From contig JADFYU010000005.1 of NCBI GenBank assembly GCA_015232865.1, forward strand, positions 1 to 64,000: a stretch of 64,000 nt of DNA. The letters are read 5' to 3'. Positions 28,877 through 37,539 of this stretch are shown here, piece after piece. Made by a program: the position numbers and the translations under genes. Below the pieces are notes generated by a model. It did no database searches, was not told the DNA's origin, and saw nothing but the letters and a program-made list of their open reading frames with translations. This DNA is from Magnetococcales bacterium (GTDB taxonomy: Bacteria > Pseudomonadota > Magnetococcia > Magnetococcales > UBA8363). How positions within the stretch are numbered: the first letter of the stretch is position 1; every line of letters starts with the position of its first letter.

Positions 28877-29194
28877 TTTTTTCAGGGAAGCCCCGGCTCT
28901 ACCGTACTGACTGAAAGAACAGTTCAACCCCATCAGGGGAATGGCTCCATTCTCCAATCTTCAGCCACCGTTTTCAGGTTGGAAGAGCAACCCGGCACTC
29001 AAACAAACAAGCCTAAAAAATACAAAGATTTTTTTATTCGCAGCCCAAATCTGATTTTCGATAACCTCACCGCCATCGTTTTTCCCTTCTCTTCGCCAAA
29101 GTTTTAGCTTACGCATTCTTGCCCTTTAACGGCAATGACGGTATCATCTTTGGATCTGGTAATTGTCTGAACTTAAGAGAATGGATAAACGGGA
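28877..29194. other. 318-nt non-coding gap between rseP and bamA
   Basis: No supported gene is seen in any frame. The stretch is AT-rich in the middle. A small stem (CTTCCTGA pairing with TCAGGGAAG with one bulge) sits at the rseP stop but has no U tract. The segment probably holds a separate bamA promoter, but I cannot choose boxes. A GAACTT at 29171 is too close to the ATG to be the -35 of a sigma-E promoter. Confidence 0.4.
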
Positions 29195-31489
29195 ATGAAA
29201 CACACGCACCTCCTGATACGCTGTCTGGTTATGTTGCTATTGGCGGTTGTAGTCGTCGTGCACCCTGCTACAGGCCAAACGGAAGAAGGCCTCATCGAAT
29301 CCATCCGCGTCGAAGGGATGCGCCGAATCGAAGCGGAAACCGTCTTGAGTCATGTTGAACTCTCCGAGGGGGACGCCTTCGACAGCAAGGCGGTCAGAAG
29401 CAGTGTTAAAGCCTTGTTTGACACCGGTTTTTTCAAAGATGTCGCTCTGGACCGCGAAGGTAACACCCTGGTCGTTCGAGTGGTGGAAAACCCCATGGTC
29501 AGCGAGGTTGTTTTTGAAGGAAACAAGGCTTTTGACGACGAAGAGTTGCAAAAGATGGTCAAGGTAAAAGCCGACGCACTCTTCAATCGTGCCAAGGCGG
29601 AACAGGATCTGGCGACCTTACAACAATCGTATCGTGTCAAAGGTCTTTTCCTGGCCAAAGTGGATATGCAGATCAAACCGAAAGAGCAAAATCAGGTCAG
29701 TCTGGTCTATAAGATTGTTGAGGGTGAAAAATCCAAGGTTCGTGAAGTGCGCATTGTCGGCAATAAAAATCTGACCGACAAACAACTCATGAAAGATCTC
29801 CTGATCCACCCCACGGATTGGCTCTCCTGGTACACCGACGAAGATACCTATGACCGGGAAAGACTCCAGTACGATCAAACACAACTCAAGAACAAATATC
29901 TGGACGAAGGCTATGTTCGGGCCTCTGTCGACTCTTCCATTGCCGAGTTGACTCCAGACAAAAGTGCCTTCATCATAACCCACACGGTTCGAGAAGGAGA
30001 ACGATTCCGCCTGGGCAAGATCAAAATGGTCAGCGATTTTGACGAGTTGCCTGAGAGCGAACTCTATAAAGAGTTGGTTGTAGAGGAAGGCGAATGGTAC
30101 TCCCGGAAAAAAATGAAAGATTCCATCGATCGGCTGACCGATCGGATTGGTGACTTCGGTTACGCTTTTCTCAAGATCAACGCCAACGCCGACGTCAAGG
30201 AAGCGGAGCAGGTTGTCGATTTGGTCTTCGCCATTGAAAAGGGCAAAAGGGTCTATGTCAACCGGGTCGAAATCTCCGGCAATACCCGAACCCTGGATAA
30301 GGTCATTCGACGTGAGGTAACCATGGTGGAAGGGAGTCTTTTCTCCGCTTCACAGCTTAAAAAATCAAAAAACAAGATTAATTCACTGGGATTTTTTGAA
30401 AAAACGGATGTGACAACCCCCACCTCCAACGATCCTGAAAAAGTCGATGTCAAAATTGACGTCGAGGAAAAAGCCACCGGTTCCTTCACGCTGGGAGCCG
30501 GTTATTCCAGTGCCGATGCCTTTGTTGGTACGGCCAGCGTTTCTCAAAACAACTTTTTGGGTCGGGGACAGAAGCTCGCCTTCGCCTTCTCCCTCTCATC
30601 CAATACCACGGATTATAATATTTCGTTTACCGAGCCGTATTTTCTGGACAAAAATCTATCGGCCGGTATCGACCTGTTTAACCGGAAAACCACGCCAACG
30701 ACGGCCAACTCCTACGAAACCAAAGCGTTAGGTGCTGGTTTGCGCCTTGGTTTTGCCATCTCTGAAAATCTTTATGACACCGTGAGTTATCGTATTTCCA
30801 ATGTGGAAGTCAACAACACCGGCACCTCCTATTCCCGCTTGATTCAGGCACAAGCCAACGACAGCCCCTATGTTCAATCCATGTTGAGCAACTCCCTGAC
30901 CTGGAATAATGTTGACAGCAAAATGGAGCCAACCACCGGTCGTATTCATCAACTGACTACCGATGTTTCCGGCTTGGGAGGGGATGTTCGGTTTGTTCGT
31001 CTGACAACCGATCATCAATACTACAAACCCATCACAAAAGATGGTGACTGGGTCGGACATCTGCGTGGAAAGCTGGGTTATTCAACGGGAATTTTTGGCA
31101 AGGAGCTCCCCATCTTTGAACGGTTTCAATTGGGTGGAACCGGAAGTATCCGTGGATTCAAACGGGGTGGTTTGGGGCCAAGAACCAATTTAGACGAGGC
31201 CTACGGTGGTATGATGTACGAGGCAGTCAATGCCGAAGTTCTGTTTCCTGTCTATGGTTTGAAGGATAAAGGGGTTCGAGGGTTCGTCTTTCTGGATTCA
31301 GCAATTTTGGAAGATACGGACATGCCGGCGACGGTAACCGATGATGCTTCCATTCGGGTCTCGACCGGTGTCGGCGTCAACTGGAATTCACCGTTCGGTC
31401 CTCTTCGGGTCACCTTTGCCTCTCCATTGGTTCAAGGCAATAATGACAAAACGCGGGTTTTTGACTTTTCTATGGGTTCCGCTTTCTAA
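29195..31489 (+). CDS. bamA: outer membrane protein assembly factor BamA
   Basis: The central Omp85 protein that folds beta-barrels into the outer membrane. The 764 residues begin with a signal peptide (hydrophobic run 6-24, cleavage likely after PATGQ). Five POTRA repeats cover about residues 30-425. The 16-stranded barrel follows, with the loop-6 motif as GSIRGFKRGG (IRGF for the usual VRGF), ending in FSMGSAF with a terminal Phe. It is followed by the chaperone gene skp and lipid A genes, so outer-membrane protein and LPS assembly are linked here. Confidence 0.97.
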   Translation: MKHTHLLIRCLVMLLLAVVVVVHPATGQTEEGLIESIRVEGMRRIEAETVLSHVELSEGDAFDSKAVRSSVKALFDTGFFKDVALDREGNTLVVRVVENPMVSEVVFEGNKAFDDEELQKMVKVKADALFNRAKAEQDLATLQQSYRVKGLFLAKVDMQIKPKEQNQVSLVYKIVEGEKSKVREVRIVGNKNLTDKQLMKDLLIHPTDWLSWYTDEDTYDRERLQYDQTQLKNKYLDEGYVRASVDSSIAELTPDKSAFIITHTVREGERFRLGKIKMVSDFDELPESELYKELVVEEGEWYSRKKMKDSIDRLTDRIGDFGYAFLKINANADVKEAEQVVDLVFAIEKGKRVYVNRVEISGNTRTLDKVIRREVTMVEGSLFSASQLKKSKNKINSLGFFEKTDVTTPTSNDPEKVDVKIDVEEKATGSFTLGAGYSSADAFVGTASVSQNNFLGRGQKLAFAFSLSSNTTDYNISFTEPYFLDKNLSAGIDLFNRKTTPTTANSYETKALGAGLRLGFAISENLYDTVSYRISNVEVNNTGTSYSRLIQAQANDSPYVQSMLSNSLTWNNVDSKMEPTTGRIHQLTTDVSGLGGDVRFVRLTTDHQYYKPITKDGDWVGHLRGKLGYSTGIFGKELPIFERFQLGGTGSIRGFKRGGLGPRTNLDEAYGGMMYEAVNAEVLFPVYGLKDKGVRGFVFLDSAILEDTDMPATVTDDASIRVSTGVGVNWNSPFGPLRVTFASPLVQGNNDKTRVFDFSMGSAF

Positions 31490-31573
31490 AACAATGTCGT
31501 AAGATGATGCCCGAAAGATAATTGGTTTGGCTTTTTTTGTTTTTTTCCTCAATATGGGAATAGGTGGTTGACA

Positions 31574-32098
31574 ATGATGGGAAGGTTTTTTTTATTGATC
31601 TCGTTGGTATTCGTTGGCTTTTTTTGGAGCGCTCCGGTTCAGGCGGCTGGAAAGTTTGCCTATGTTGATGTTCCTCGGGTCATGGACTCTTCTCAGGCCG
31701 GTAACCGAGCGAGAGATTTTTTAAACAAAAAGCTCTCTGTCAAACAGAACGAAGTTTCGTCCATGGAAGCCGACATCAATAAAATGAAGGACGATTTGGA
31801 AAAACGTAAGAGTGTCATGACGGCGGAAGCCCGCTCTGAGTTGGCTGGAAAAATTCGGCGAAAATATCGTGAATTTCAGCGTCTGGTCGAAGACAATCAA
31901 GCGTCGGTTGATCGGGAAAATCGTCATTGGACCACCAAGTTGACCAAAGCCCTTCGTGAGGTGATCGAAGAGGTTGGTCGTGAGCAAAAGTTCACGGCGA
32001 TCTTCAGCAAGGGGCAAATCCTCTTTGTTGATCCAGGTATTGATATCACCGACATGGTTCTCAATCAACTTAACGCTAAAACGAAGGATTGGTTCTAG
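31574..32098 (+). CDS. skp: periplasmic chaperone Skp/OmpH
   Basis: Trimeric periplasmic holdase for unfolded outer-membrane proteins. The 174-residue protein has a signal peptide ending about APVQAAG, then KFAYVDVPRVM, the family start of the mature domain, and a long charged alpha-helical stretch (about 50-145) forming the tentacles. AGGTGG (31562-31567) points to the ATG at 31574 over the in-frame TTG at 31568. fabZ begins 3 nt after its stop; lpxD, which usually lies between them, is missing. Confidence 0.92.
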   Translation: MMGRFFLLISLVFVGFFWSAPVQAAGKFAYVDVPRVMDSSQAGNRARDFLNKKLSVKQNEVSSMEADINKMKDDLEKRKSVMTAEARSELAGKIRRKYREFQRLVEDNQASVDRENRHWTTKLTKALREVIEEVGREQKFTAIFSKGQILFVDPGIDITDMVLNQLNAKTKDWF

Positions 32099-32101
32099 GC
32101 C

Positions 32102-32557
32102 ATGGATTTTTTGAACAACCCAGCCGTTATTCTTAAATATCTGCCTCATCGATATCCCTTTTTATTGGTCGATCGAATTATTGAGGTTGTTGACGGGGAA
32201 AAATTGGTCGCAATCAAGAACGTCACCTTTAACGAACCGCAGTTTCAAGGTCACTTTCCAGAGAATCCTGTCATGCCGGGCGTTTTGATCTTAGAAGCCA
32301 TGGCCCAGGCCGGCGCGCTGTTTGCAGCCTATACGGACCCCTCCTCCCTGGAGAATCGTCTGGTCTATTTCATGACCATCGACAAGGTACGCTTCCGCAA
32401 ACCTGTTCTGCCGGGGGATCAACTGCGTCTGGAGATGTCGTTGGTCAAGCGTCGTCGAGATATCTGGCGTTTTATCGGCAAAGCCTATGTCGACGAAATC
32501 TTGGTTTCCGAAGCCGAGTTGATGGCAATGACTCGGGATGCTGACGACAATGACTGA
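32102..32557 (+). CDS. fabZ: 3-hydroxyacyl-ACP dehydratase FabZ
   Basis: Dehydrates 3-hydroxyacyl-ACP in fatty acid elongation and competes with LpxA for 3-hydroxymyristoyl-ACP. The 151-residue hot-dog protein has [13 protein letters not shown] with the catalytic His, and [20 protein letters not shown] with the catalytic Glu. It lies directly after skp and overlaps lpxA by a few bases. Confidence 0.97.
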   Translation: MDFLNNPAVILKYLPHRYPFLLVDRIIEVVDGEKLVAIKNVTFNEPQFQGHFPENPVMPGVLILEAMAQAGALFAAYTDPSSLENRLVYFMTIDKVRFRKPVLPGDQLRLEMSLVKRRRDIWRFIGKAYVDEILVSEAELMAMTRDADDND

Positions 32558-33371
32558 CAATTTGATGGACCATTGCCCAGCTTCCCCTAAAAATTCCTTG
32601 TTTATTCACCCAACCGCTGTCGTCTCTAACACCGCTCAGTTGGCGGCTGACGTAAAAATAGGAGCCTATGCGGTTATCGGACCCGATGTTCAGTTGCTCG
32701 AAGGGGCGGAGGTCGGGCCTCATGCGGTCATAGAGGGACATACCATCATCGGGAAGAAAAGTCGGATTTTCAGCTTTGCTTCCGTTGGTGCCGAGCCACA
32801 GGATCTTGGCTATAAAGGCGAGCCGACCCGTGTTGAAATCGGTGAAAACTGTCTGATTCGTGAATTTGTCAGCATTCATCGGGGAACGATGAAAGGGGGC
32901 GGACTCACACGTGTGGGAAATGGCTGCATGTTGATGGCTTATGTTCATGTGGCTCATGATTGCCGGGTTGAAGACAGGGTTATCATGGCCAACGGCGCAA
33001 CTCTGGCCGGGCATGTAGAGATTCAAGAACAGGCGATCATCGGCGGCCTGACTGCGATCCATCAGTTTGCTCGTGTTGGCAGAAACAGTTTTGTCGGAGG
33101 CGCATCAGCGATCTCCATGGACGTCGTTCCGTTCTCTTCGGCCGCTGGTAACCGTGCCAAGATCACCGGCGTCAATGTTGTCGGATTACGGCGTGGTGGC
33201 TATTCCGAAGAGGTGATCAAAGCCATTCGACAAGCCCACCGCTTGATTTTCAGGTCCAATCTCCGTTTGGAGCAGGCCATAGCCGAAATCGAGAGCCAAC
33301 TTTCCTCCGTAGCCGAAGTTCAATGTGTTCTGGAATTTTTACAAACGGGGCAGAGAGGAATCTGTCGCTAG
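32550..33371 (+). CDS. lpxA: acyl-ACP-UDP-N-acetylglucosamine O-acyltransferase LpxA
   Basis: First step of lipid A synthesis. About 273 residues: a left-handed beta-helix of hexapeptide repeats (residues 5-185) followed by a helical C-terminus. [16 protein letters not shown], the HRGT loop and the catalytic His in VHVAHDC are conserved. The frame opens at an ATG at 32538 inside fabZ. ATGs at 32550 and 32565 are also in frame, and I take 32550, overlapping the fabZ stop by 8 nt. The enzyme may use UDP-GlcNAc or, given the dehydrogenase near lpxB, a 3-amino analogue. That cannot be told from the sequence here. Confidence 0.95.
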   Translation: MTDNLMDHCPASPKNSLFIHPTAVVSNTAQLAADVKIGAYAVIGPDVQLLEGAEVGPHAVIEGHTIIGKKSRIFSFASVGAEPQDLGYKGEPTRVEIGENCLIREFVSIHRGTMKGGGLTRVGNGCMLMAYVHVAHDCRVEDRVIMANGATLAGHVEIQEQAIIGGLTAIHQFARVGRNSFVGGASAISMDVVPFSSAAGNRAKITGVNVVGLRRGGYSEEVIKAIRQAHRLIFRSNLRLEQAIAEIESQLSSVAEVQCVLEFLQTGQRGICR

Positions 33372-33372
33372 C

Positions 33373-33508
33373 GCATAACGTGTCAATTGAACCTGAATTT
33401 GGCAGTTGGACGTGTGTGGCTGGTGCAAGGTATTGGTTTGCATGGTGAATCAAGAGGTTGGGCCATGTGCTTGCGTTCAACTGCCAAATTCAGGTTGAAA
33501 CGTTATGC
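33373..33508. repeat. palindromic repeat R1 (136 nt) between lpxA and lpxI
   Basis: An outer 9-bp pair (GCATAACGT at 33373-33381, ACGTTATGC at 33500-33508) encloses 24-nt arms at 33387-33410 and 33476-33499 built on AACCTGAATTTGGCAGTTG and its complement, with two mismatches. The 65-nt centre contains TGGTGAATCAAGAGGTTG, also found in the copy near 37.4 kb. The whole could fold into one long hairpin in RNA. No ORF is inside. It begins 2 nt after the lpxA stop and could act as terminator or mRNA stabiliser. Confidence 0.8.
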
Positions 33509-33544
33509 CTGGTAAATCAAACGTTTGTGTCAGGTGCGTGCGTA

Positions 33545-33562
33545 CAACTTGTCGAATCTAGG
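33545..33562. repeat. half-site of the palindromic repeat family before lpxI
   Basis: CAACTTGTCGAATCTAGG resembles one arm of the family (consensus CAACTGCCGAATCTAGGTT). It lies 37 nt after R1 and ends 8 nt before the lpxI start, so a second, mostly eroded copy is likely. Confidence 0.5.
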
Positions 33563-33570
33563 ATGAATGC

Positions 33571-34548
33571 GTGACACACTTAGATACGCGCCTGCAAACC
33601 GAGGCGATTTCCACTTCCACGATCGAAAGGAAAACCGGCTTTTCTCGACCCCCTCCGGGAACTCGAATTGGACTGATTGCCGGAAGTGGAAGCCTACCCA
33701 TTGTTTTTGCAAAATCCTTGTTGGATCATACCGCTACGGACGGAACCGAAGGGCCGGCATATCCGCTCTTTATCGCTGCGCATGATGGAGAAGCAGATCC
33801 TTCCATTTGCCAATATGCCAGCGCTGTCAAATGGGTTCGCTTAGGACAATTCAAAAAAATAATCCAATTTATGACCCAACAAAAAGTCAGCTGGATCGTT
33901 TTGGCCGGAGGCATTACAAAAACCAGTATATGGAAGATCAGACCGGACTCTCTGGCCTTATCATTGGTCGTTCGCCTGGGTAATCTTCATGACGATAAAC
34001 TGCTCAGAGCCGTTGCCGGAGAGTTGGAGAAACAGGGATTCACGGTTGGGTCCGTAACCGACTTTGTCCCGGAGTTACTGGTTCCTTCCGGCATTTTATC
34101 TCAAATCAGGCCGGACTCGCAGCAGTGGGAAGAGATCCAATTTGGCTGGAAGGCGGCCAAGGAGCTGGGACGACTGGATATCGGCCAGGGGGTGGTTGTC
34201 AAACGGAAGGTGGTTATCTCGGTCGAGGCCATTGAGGGCACCGACGCTATGATAGAGCGCAGCGGGCATTTGATTTCCGGATCAAAAAAAAGTTGGGCGA
34301 ACCAAGGCTCGGCCATTTTGGTCAAAACGGCAAAACCGATACAGGATCACCGTCTGGACCTGCCGACCATCGGCCCGAGAACGATGGAAAATCTGCACAA
34401 GGCCAATATTCGGGTGGTCGCTGTCGAGGCCGGTGCTACCATGATCTTAGAACCGGAAGCCACCATAAAATTGGCGGACAAGTATCGGATCATTTTAGTT
34501 GGTTGTACGGAACAGAGTATCCGGCAACCCATTATGGAAGTGGTGTGA
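33571..34548 (+). CDS. lpxI: UDP-2,3-diacylglucosamine diphosphatase LpxI
   Basis: LpxI (DUF1009) hydrolyses UDP-2,3-diacylglucosamine to lipid X. It replaces LpxH in alphaproteobacteria and some other groups. Family blocks present are RIGLIAGSGSLPIVFA, the catalytic-region EGTDAMIER, VKTAKPIQDHRLDLPTIGP and VAVEAGATMI. The 325-residue frame begins with a GTG, the only start upstream of the homologous part, leaving a roughly 30-residue Ser/Thr-rich extension. LpxI sits between lpxA and lpxB as in alphaproteobacteria, with a dehydrogenase gene added after it. Confidence 0.95.
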   Translation: MTHLDTRLQTEAISTSTIERKTGFSRPPPGTRIGLIAGSGSLPIVFAKSLLDHTATDGTEGPAYPLFIAAHDGEADPSICQYASAVKWVRLGQFKKIIQFMTQQKVSWIVLAGGITKTSIWKIRPDSLALSLVVRLGNLHDDKLLRAVAGELEKQGFTVGSVTDFVPELLVPSGILSQIRPDSQQWEEIQFGWKAAKELGRLDIGQGVVVKRKVVISVEAIEGTDAMIERSGHLISGSKKSWANQGSAILVKTAKPIQDHRLDLPTIGPRTMENLHKANIRVVAVEAGATMILEPEATIKLADKYRIILVGCTEQSIRQPIMEVV

Positions 34549-34580
34549 GGTAGGCCGCTTCTTGGACTTTTATAGAAAGC

Positions 34581-35594
34581 ATGTTTTTTATGACCATCTC
34601 TCCATCAGGTATTCAGCCACACCCTGAAAACATCCCCCTTCGTGCCGCAGTCATTGGTACGGGCTATCTGGGCCGTTTTCACGCCATGAAGTATGCAGCC
34701 ATTGCCGGTGTCGAGCTGGTAGCCATTGCCGACCTCAGTGAAAAACGGATCAAAACCCTGTCAGAGGAACTGGGCGTCAACGGCTACACCGACTACAACG
34801 ACCTGCTGCCGCTGGTTGATTTGGTAACCATTGCCACCCCCACCTACTCCCACTTTCGCATCGCCCAGGCCTGTCTGAAGGCTGGGGTCCATGTTTTGGT
34901 GGAAAAACCGATCACCGTCACCCTGGAAGAGGCCGACGAGTTGGTTGCTCTGGCCGATCAGATGGGCCTGGTCCTTCAGGTCGGTCATCTGAAACGGTTT
35001 CATCCGGCCATCGTTGCCTTGAATAAAGGCGGCATCCTGAAAAATCCACGTTTTATCGAATCACAACGGTTGGCACCGTTTAAAAACAGAGCGTTGGATG
35101 TGGATGTGGTTTTGGATCTCATGATCCACGATGTCGATCTGATTCTCAACTTTGTTCATTCCGAACTGATCAATGTAGAAGCGGTAGGCAGCCGGGTTGT
35201 GACTGACCATATTGATATCGCCCACGCCCGTTTAAAATTCCAAAATGGCTGTATAGCCAATGTCACCGCCTCCAGAGTGGCTCGTGATTCGACCCGCCGG
35301 ATTCGAATTTTTCAGGAGGACAGCTTTATCTCTCTGGATTTTATCCAGAGCGACATTGTCGTCATGGAGCGCGGAGAGGGAACCATGGAACTGGACGGCG
35401 TTCAGGTTCCAGCCATCAAGAACATTCAATTGCCCATCGAAAAATATGACACCCTGGAGGCGGAGATACGTTCCTTTTGTGATTCTGTCAAGCAGGGGGT
35501 TCAACCTCTGGTCAATGGGCGGGATGGTCGCAAAGCCTTAGCTGTTGTCACCGCCATACGGGAATCCATCGCCAACGCCATGCGTGCCGGCTAA
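34581..35594 (+). CDS. Gfo/Idh/MocA-family dehydrogenase, GnnA-like by position
   Basis: A 337-residue NAD(P)-dependent sugar dehydrogenase with the Rossmann motif AVIGTGYLGRFHA at about 22 and the family EKP motif in HVLVEKPIT. HLKRFHPAI and DLMIHDVDLIL are C-terminal domain blocks. Its place between lpxI and lpxB recalls GnnA of Acidithiobacillus ferrooxidans, which oxidises the 3-position of UDP-GlcNAc so that GnnB can put an amine there. No aminotransferase is adjacent, so that role is only a hypothesis. The ATG at 34590 is an alternative start. Confidence 0.85.
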   Translation: MFFMTISPSGIQPHPENIPLRAAVIGTGYLGRFHAMKYAAIAGVELVAIADLSEKRIKTLSEELGVNGYTDYNDLLPLVDLVTIATPTYSHFRIAQACLKAGVHVLVEKPITVTLEEADELVALADQMGLVLQVGHLKRFHPAIVALNKGGILKNPRFIESQRLAPFKNRALDVDVVLDLMIHDVDLILNFVHSELINVEAVGSRVVTDHIDIAHARLKFQNGCIANVTASRVARDSTRRIRIFQEDSFISLDFIQSDIVVMERGEGTMELDGVQVPAIKNIQLPIEKYDTLEAEIRSFCDSVKQGVQPLVNGRDGRKALAVVTAIRESIANAMRAG

Positions 35595-35604
35595 GCCATT
35601 GGTT

Positions 35605-36819
35605 ATGGCTGAAAGACTCTCTTCAAACATTGTCATGGTTGCGGGTGAGGCGTCCGGTGATTTGCTGGGCGGTGATTTGCTGGGGCAGTTGAAAACCCGA
35701 TTCCCAACCCTGAACGTCTGGGGTGTTGGCGGGCCAAGAATGCAGGAACAGGGGCTGTCCGGTCCTTATGATGTCAACGATCTTTCGGTAATCGGTTTGG
35801 TTGAAGTGATCCGCCGACTACCGGGATTGATTCGGGTTTTTCGATATCTGACCAACTTGTTAAAGGAGAAAAAGCCGCAACTCCTGATCACCATCGACCT
35901 GCCGGATTTTAATTTTCTTCTGGCGGCTCGGGCCAAAGCATTGGGCATTCCGATTGTCCACTATGTCAGCCCTCAAGTCTGGGCCTGGCGTTCTGGTCGG
36001 GTGAATAAAATTGCCGACCTGGTTGACCATCTGATGGTCCTGTTTCCCTTCGAAGCGGCCATCTATTCCCACACCGCTTTGCCGGTCAGTTTTGTTGGCC
36101 ATCCCTTGGTAGAACAACTCAAACCTTGGATGGAAACCAGAAACAACCCGGAAAAAAAGAGGGAACTTCGTCGGGATCTGGGGATCTTAGACCATGAAAA
36201 AGTAGTCGTCTTGTTGCCGGGAAGTCGTCATTCAGAGGTCAAGCGGTTGTTGGCAATTATGTTGGCAACCTACGAAAAAGTAACCAAAAAAGGAAACTGC
36301 GTCCGCTATGTCATCGCCCAGGCCGACACACTCTCCGGCCAAGAGTTTGAATCGTTATGGCCAACAGGGTTGAACAGCGCGTTGACGGAGGAGTCCCAAA
36401 AAAACATCCTGATTCGGCAAGGAGAGACTCACTCGCTACTGGCCATCGCCGATGCTGCACTGGTAGCCTCCGGTACGGCAACCTTGGAAACGGCTCTGGT
36501 CGGTACGCCCATGGTGGTGATCTATCGGGTTAACCCGTTGACCTACGAAATTGGCAAGCGGGTGATCCGGGTTCCCTTTATCGCACTGGCCAATTTGGTG
36601 GCTGAACGAAAACTGGTTCACGAGCGAATCCAGGAAGAGGCCAACCCGGAACAGTTGGCAGATGACCTGGATAATCTATTGAACAACGTTCATGAAGTAG
36701 AAGAAATGCAGGCTGGATATCAAACAATCCGAAACAAACTGTCTCAACCCCTTCGTCTGCCAGTCGAAATCGTGGCGGACATGTTAACCAATGCAGCACA
36801 AACAACCAGCGGAGTTTAA
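35605..36819 (+). CDS. lpxB: lipid-A-disaccharide synthase LpxB
   Basis: Condenses lipid X with UDP-diacylglucosamine to the lipid A disaccharide at the inner membrane. The 404-residue GT-B protein has MVAGEASGDLLGG at the start, IDLPDFNF, YVSPQVWAWR and LLPGSRHSEVKR, and GTATLETAL near the donor site. The frame extends upstream into the dehydrogenase gene, but homology begins at the ATG at 35605, 10 nt after that gene ends. The stop overlaps the thioredoxin start by one base. Confidence 0.97.
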   Translation: MAERLSSNIVMVAGEASGDLLGGDLLGQLKTRFPTLNVWGVGGPRMQEQGLSGPYDVNDLSVIGLVEVIRRLPGLIRVFRYLTNLLKEKKPQLLITIDLPDFNFLLAARAKALGIPIVHYVSPQVWAWRSGRVNKIADLVDHLMVLFPFEAAIYSHTALPVSFVGHPLVEQLKPWMETRNNPEKKRELRRDLGILDHEKVVVLLPGSRHSEVKRLLAIMLATYEKVTKKGNCVRYVIAQADTLSGQEFESLWPTGLNSALTEESQKNILIRQGETHSLLAIADAALVASGTATLETALVGTPMVVIYRVNPLTYEIGKRVIRVPFIALANLVAERKLVHERIQEEANPEQLADDLDNLLNNVHEVEEMQAGYQTIRNKLSQPLRLPVEIVADMLTNAAQTTSGV

Positions 36820-37205
36820 TGATGGCAACGACTGATTTGAATAAAGAAAATTTTGAGCAGGTGGTATCCGGTAACGACATGGTTGTCGTCGATTTCTGGG
36901 CTTCCTGGTGTGGTCCGTGTAAAACCTTTGCCCCTATCTTTGAGGCGGTTTCCGAGCAATTCCCGGATATTGTCTTTGGCAAGGTAGAAACCGATCAACA
37001 GCAGGAACTGGCCGCAGCCTTTCAAATCAGATCAATTCCGACCCTGATGATTTTCAGAGAAAAAATCATCATTTTCTCTCAGCCGGGCATGCTGCCTCAA
37101 GATGCTTTTGTCGATATTTTGAAAAAAGCGAAAGAGTTGGACATGGAAGAGGTCAAAAAAGATATCGCCAGTCAGTCAAATCAGAAACAAGAGCAACAAC
37201 CCTAG
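36819..37205 (+). CDS. thioredoxin
   Basis: A small cytosolic dithiol-disulfide oxidoreductase of 128 residues with the classical active site WCGPC in DFWASWCGPCKTFAP and the cis-Pro loop SIPTLM. The C-terminal 25 residues are a Lys/Glu/Gln-rich extension beyond the usual 105-110. The ATG at 36819 shares one base with the lpxB stop, and the next ATG (36822) is better spaced from GGAG. It is the last gene of the long envelope cluster; the palindromic repeat R2 follows. Confidence 0.95.
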   Translation: MMATTDLNKENFEQVVSGNDMVVVDFWASWCGPCKTFAPIFEAVSEQFPDIVFGKVETDQQQELAAAFQIRSIPTLMIFREKIIIFSQPGMLPQDAFVDILKKAKELDMEEVKKDIASQSNQKQEQQP

Positions 37206-37286
37206 ATTCTGCTTTCGGTCATGGCCGTGGGTCGCCCATCTTGAGCCTGGAAACGGCTGTTGAATGGCCCTCTTTGAGTTTCGTTC

Positions 37287-37453
37287 AACCTAGATTCGGC
37301 AGTTGGAAGTGCGTATGCGGTGCAACATATTGGTTTATCTGGTGAACTAGAAAAAATCGAAGTCACCTGATTGGTGAGGAGACTTTTTTGTGGTTTTCCA
37401 GGTGAATCAAGAGGTTGTACCGATTGCGCACTTCCAACTGCCGAATCTAGGTT
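37287..37453. repeat. palindromic repeat R2 with perfect 27-bp arms
   Basis: The arms at 37287-37313 and 37427-37453 are exact complements over 27 nt, starting AACCTAGATTCGGCAGTTGG on the left. The spacer is 113 nt. It shares TATTGGTTT and GGTGAATCAAGAGGTTG with R1 but has about 60 extra nt between them, starting near 37348, with its own short inverted segments. No transposase is inside. The structure is like a miniature transposable element or a large REP-type palindrome. It lies between trx and the DUF3683 gene. Confidence 0.85.
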
Positions 37454-37512
37454 CAAACCTTTTATCCTGGTTTTGTGTCGGAAAGGGAATTCCCAATCAC
37501 GGCCACTTTTAT

Positions 37513-37531
37513 CCTATCTTTATTTGATAGG
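37513..37531 (+). promoter_or_regulatory. hairpin overlapping the ribosome site of the next gene
   Basis: CCTATC (37513-37518) and GATAGG (37526-37531) form a perfect 6-bp stem with a TTTATTT loop. The 3' arm runs directly into the ribosome site AGGGGG before the ATG at 37540, so folding could limit initiation. A 6-bp stem can arise by chance. Confidence 0.3.
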
Positions 37532-37539
37532 GGGTTGTT

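Noticed and set aside
29160..29200. GAACTT as a sigma-E type promoter for bamA
   Set aside because: It is about 24 nt before the start codon and has no matching -10 at the right spacing, so a transcript from it would start inside the gene.
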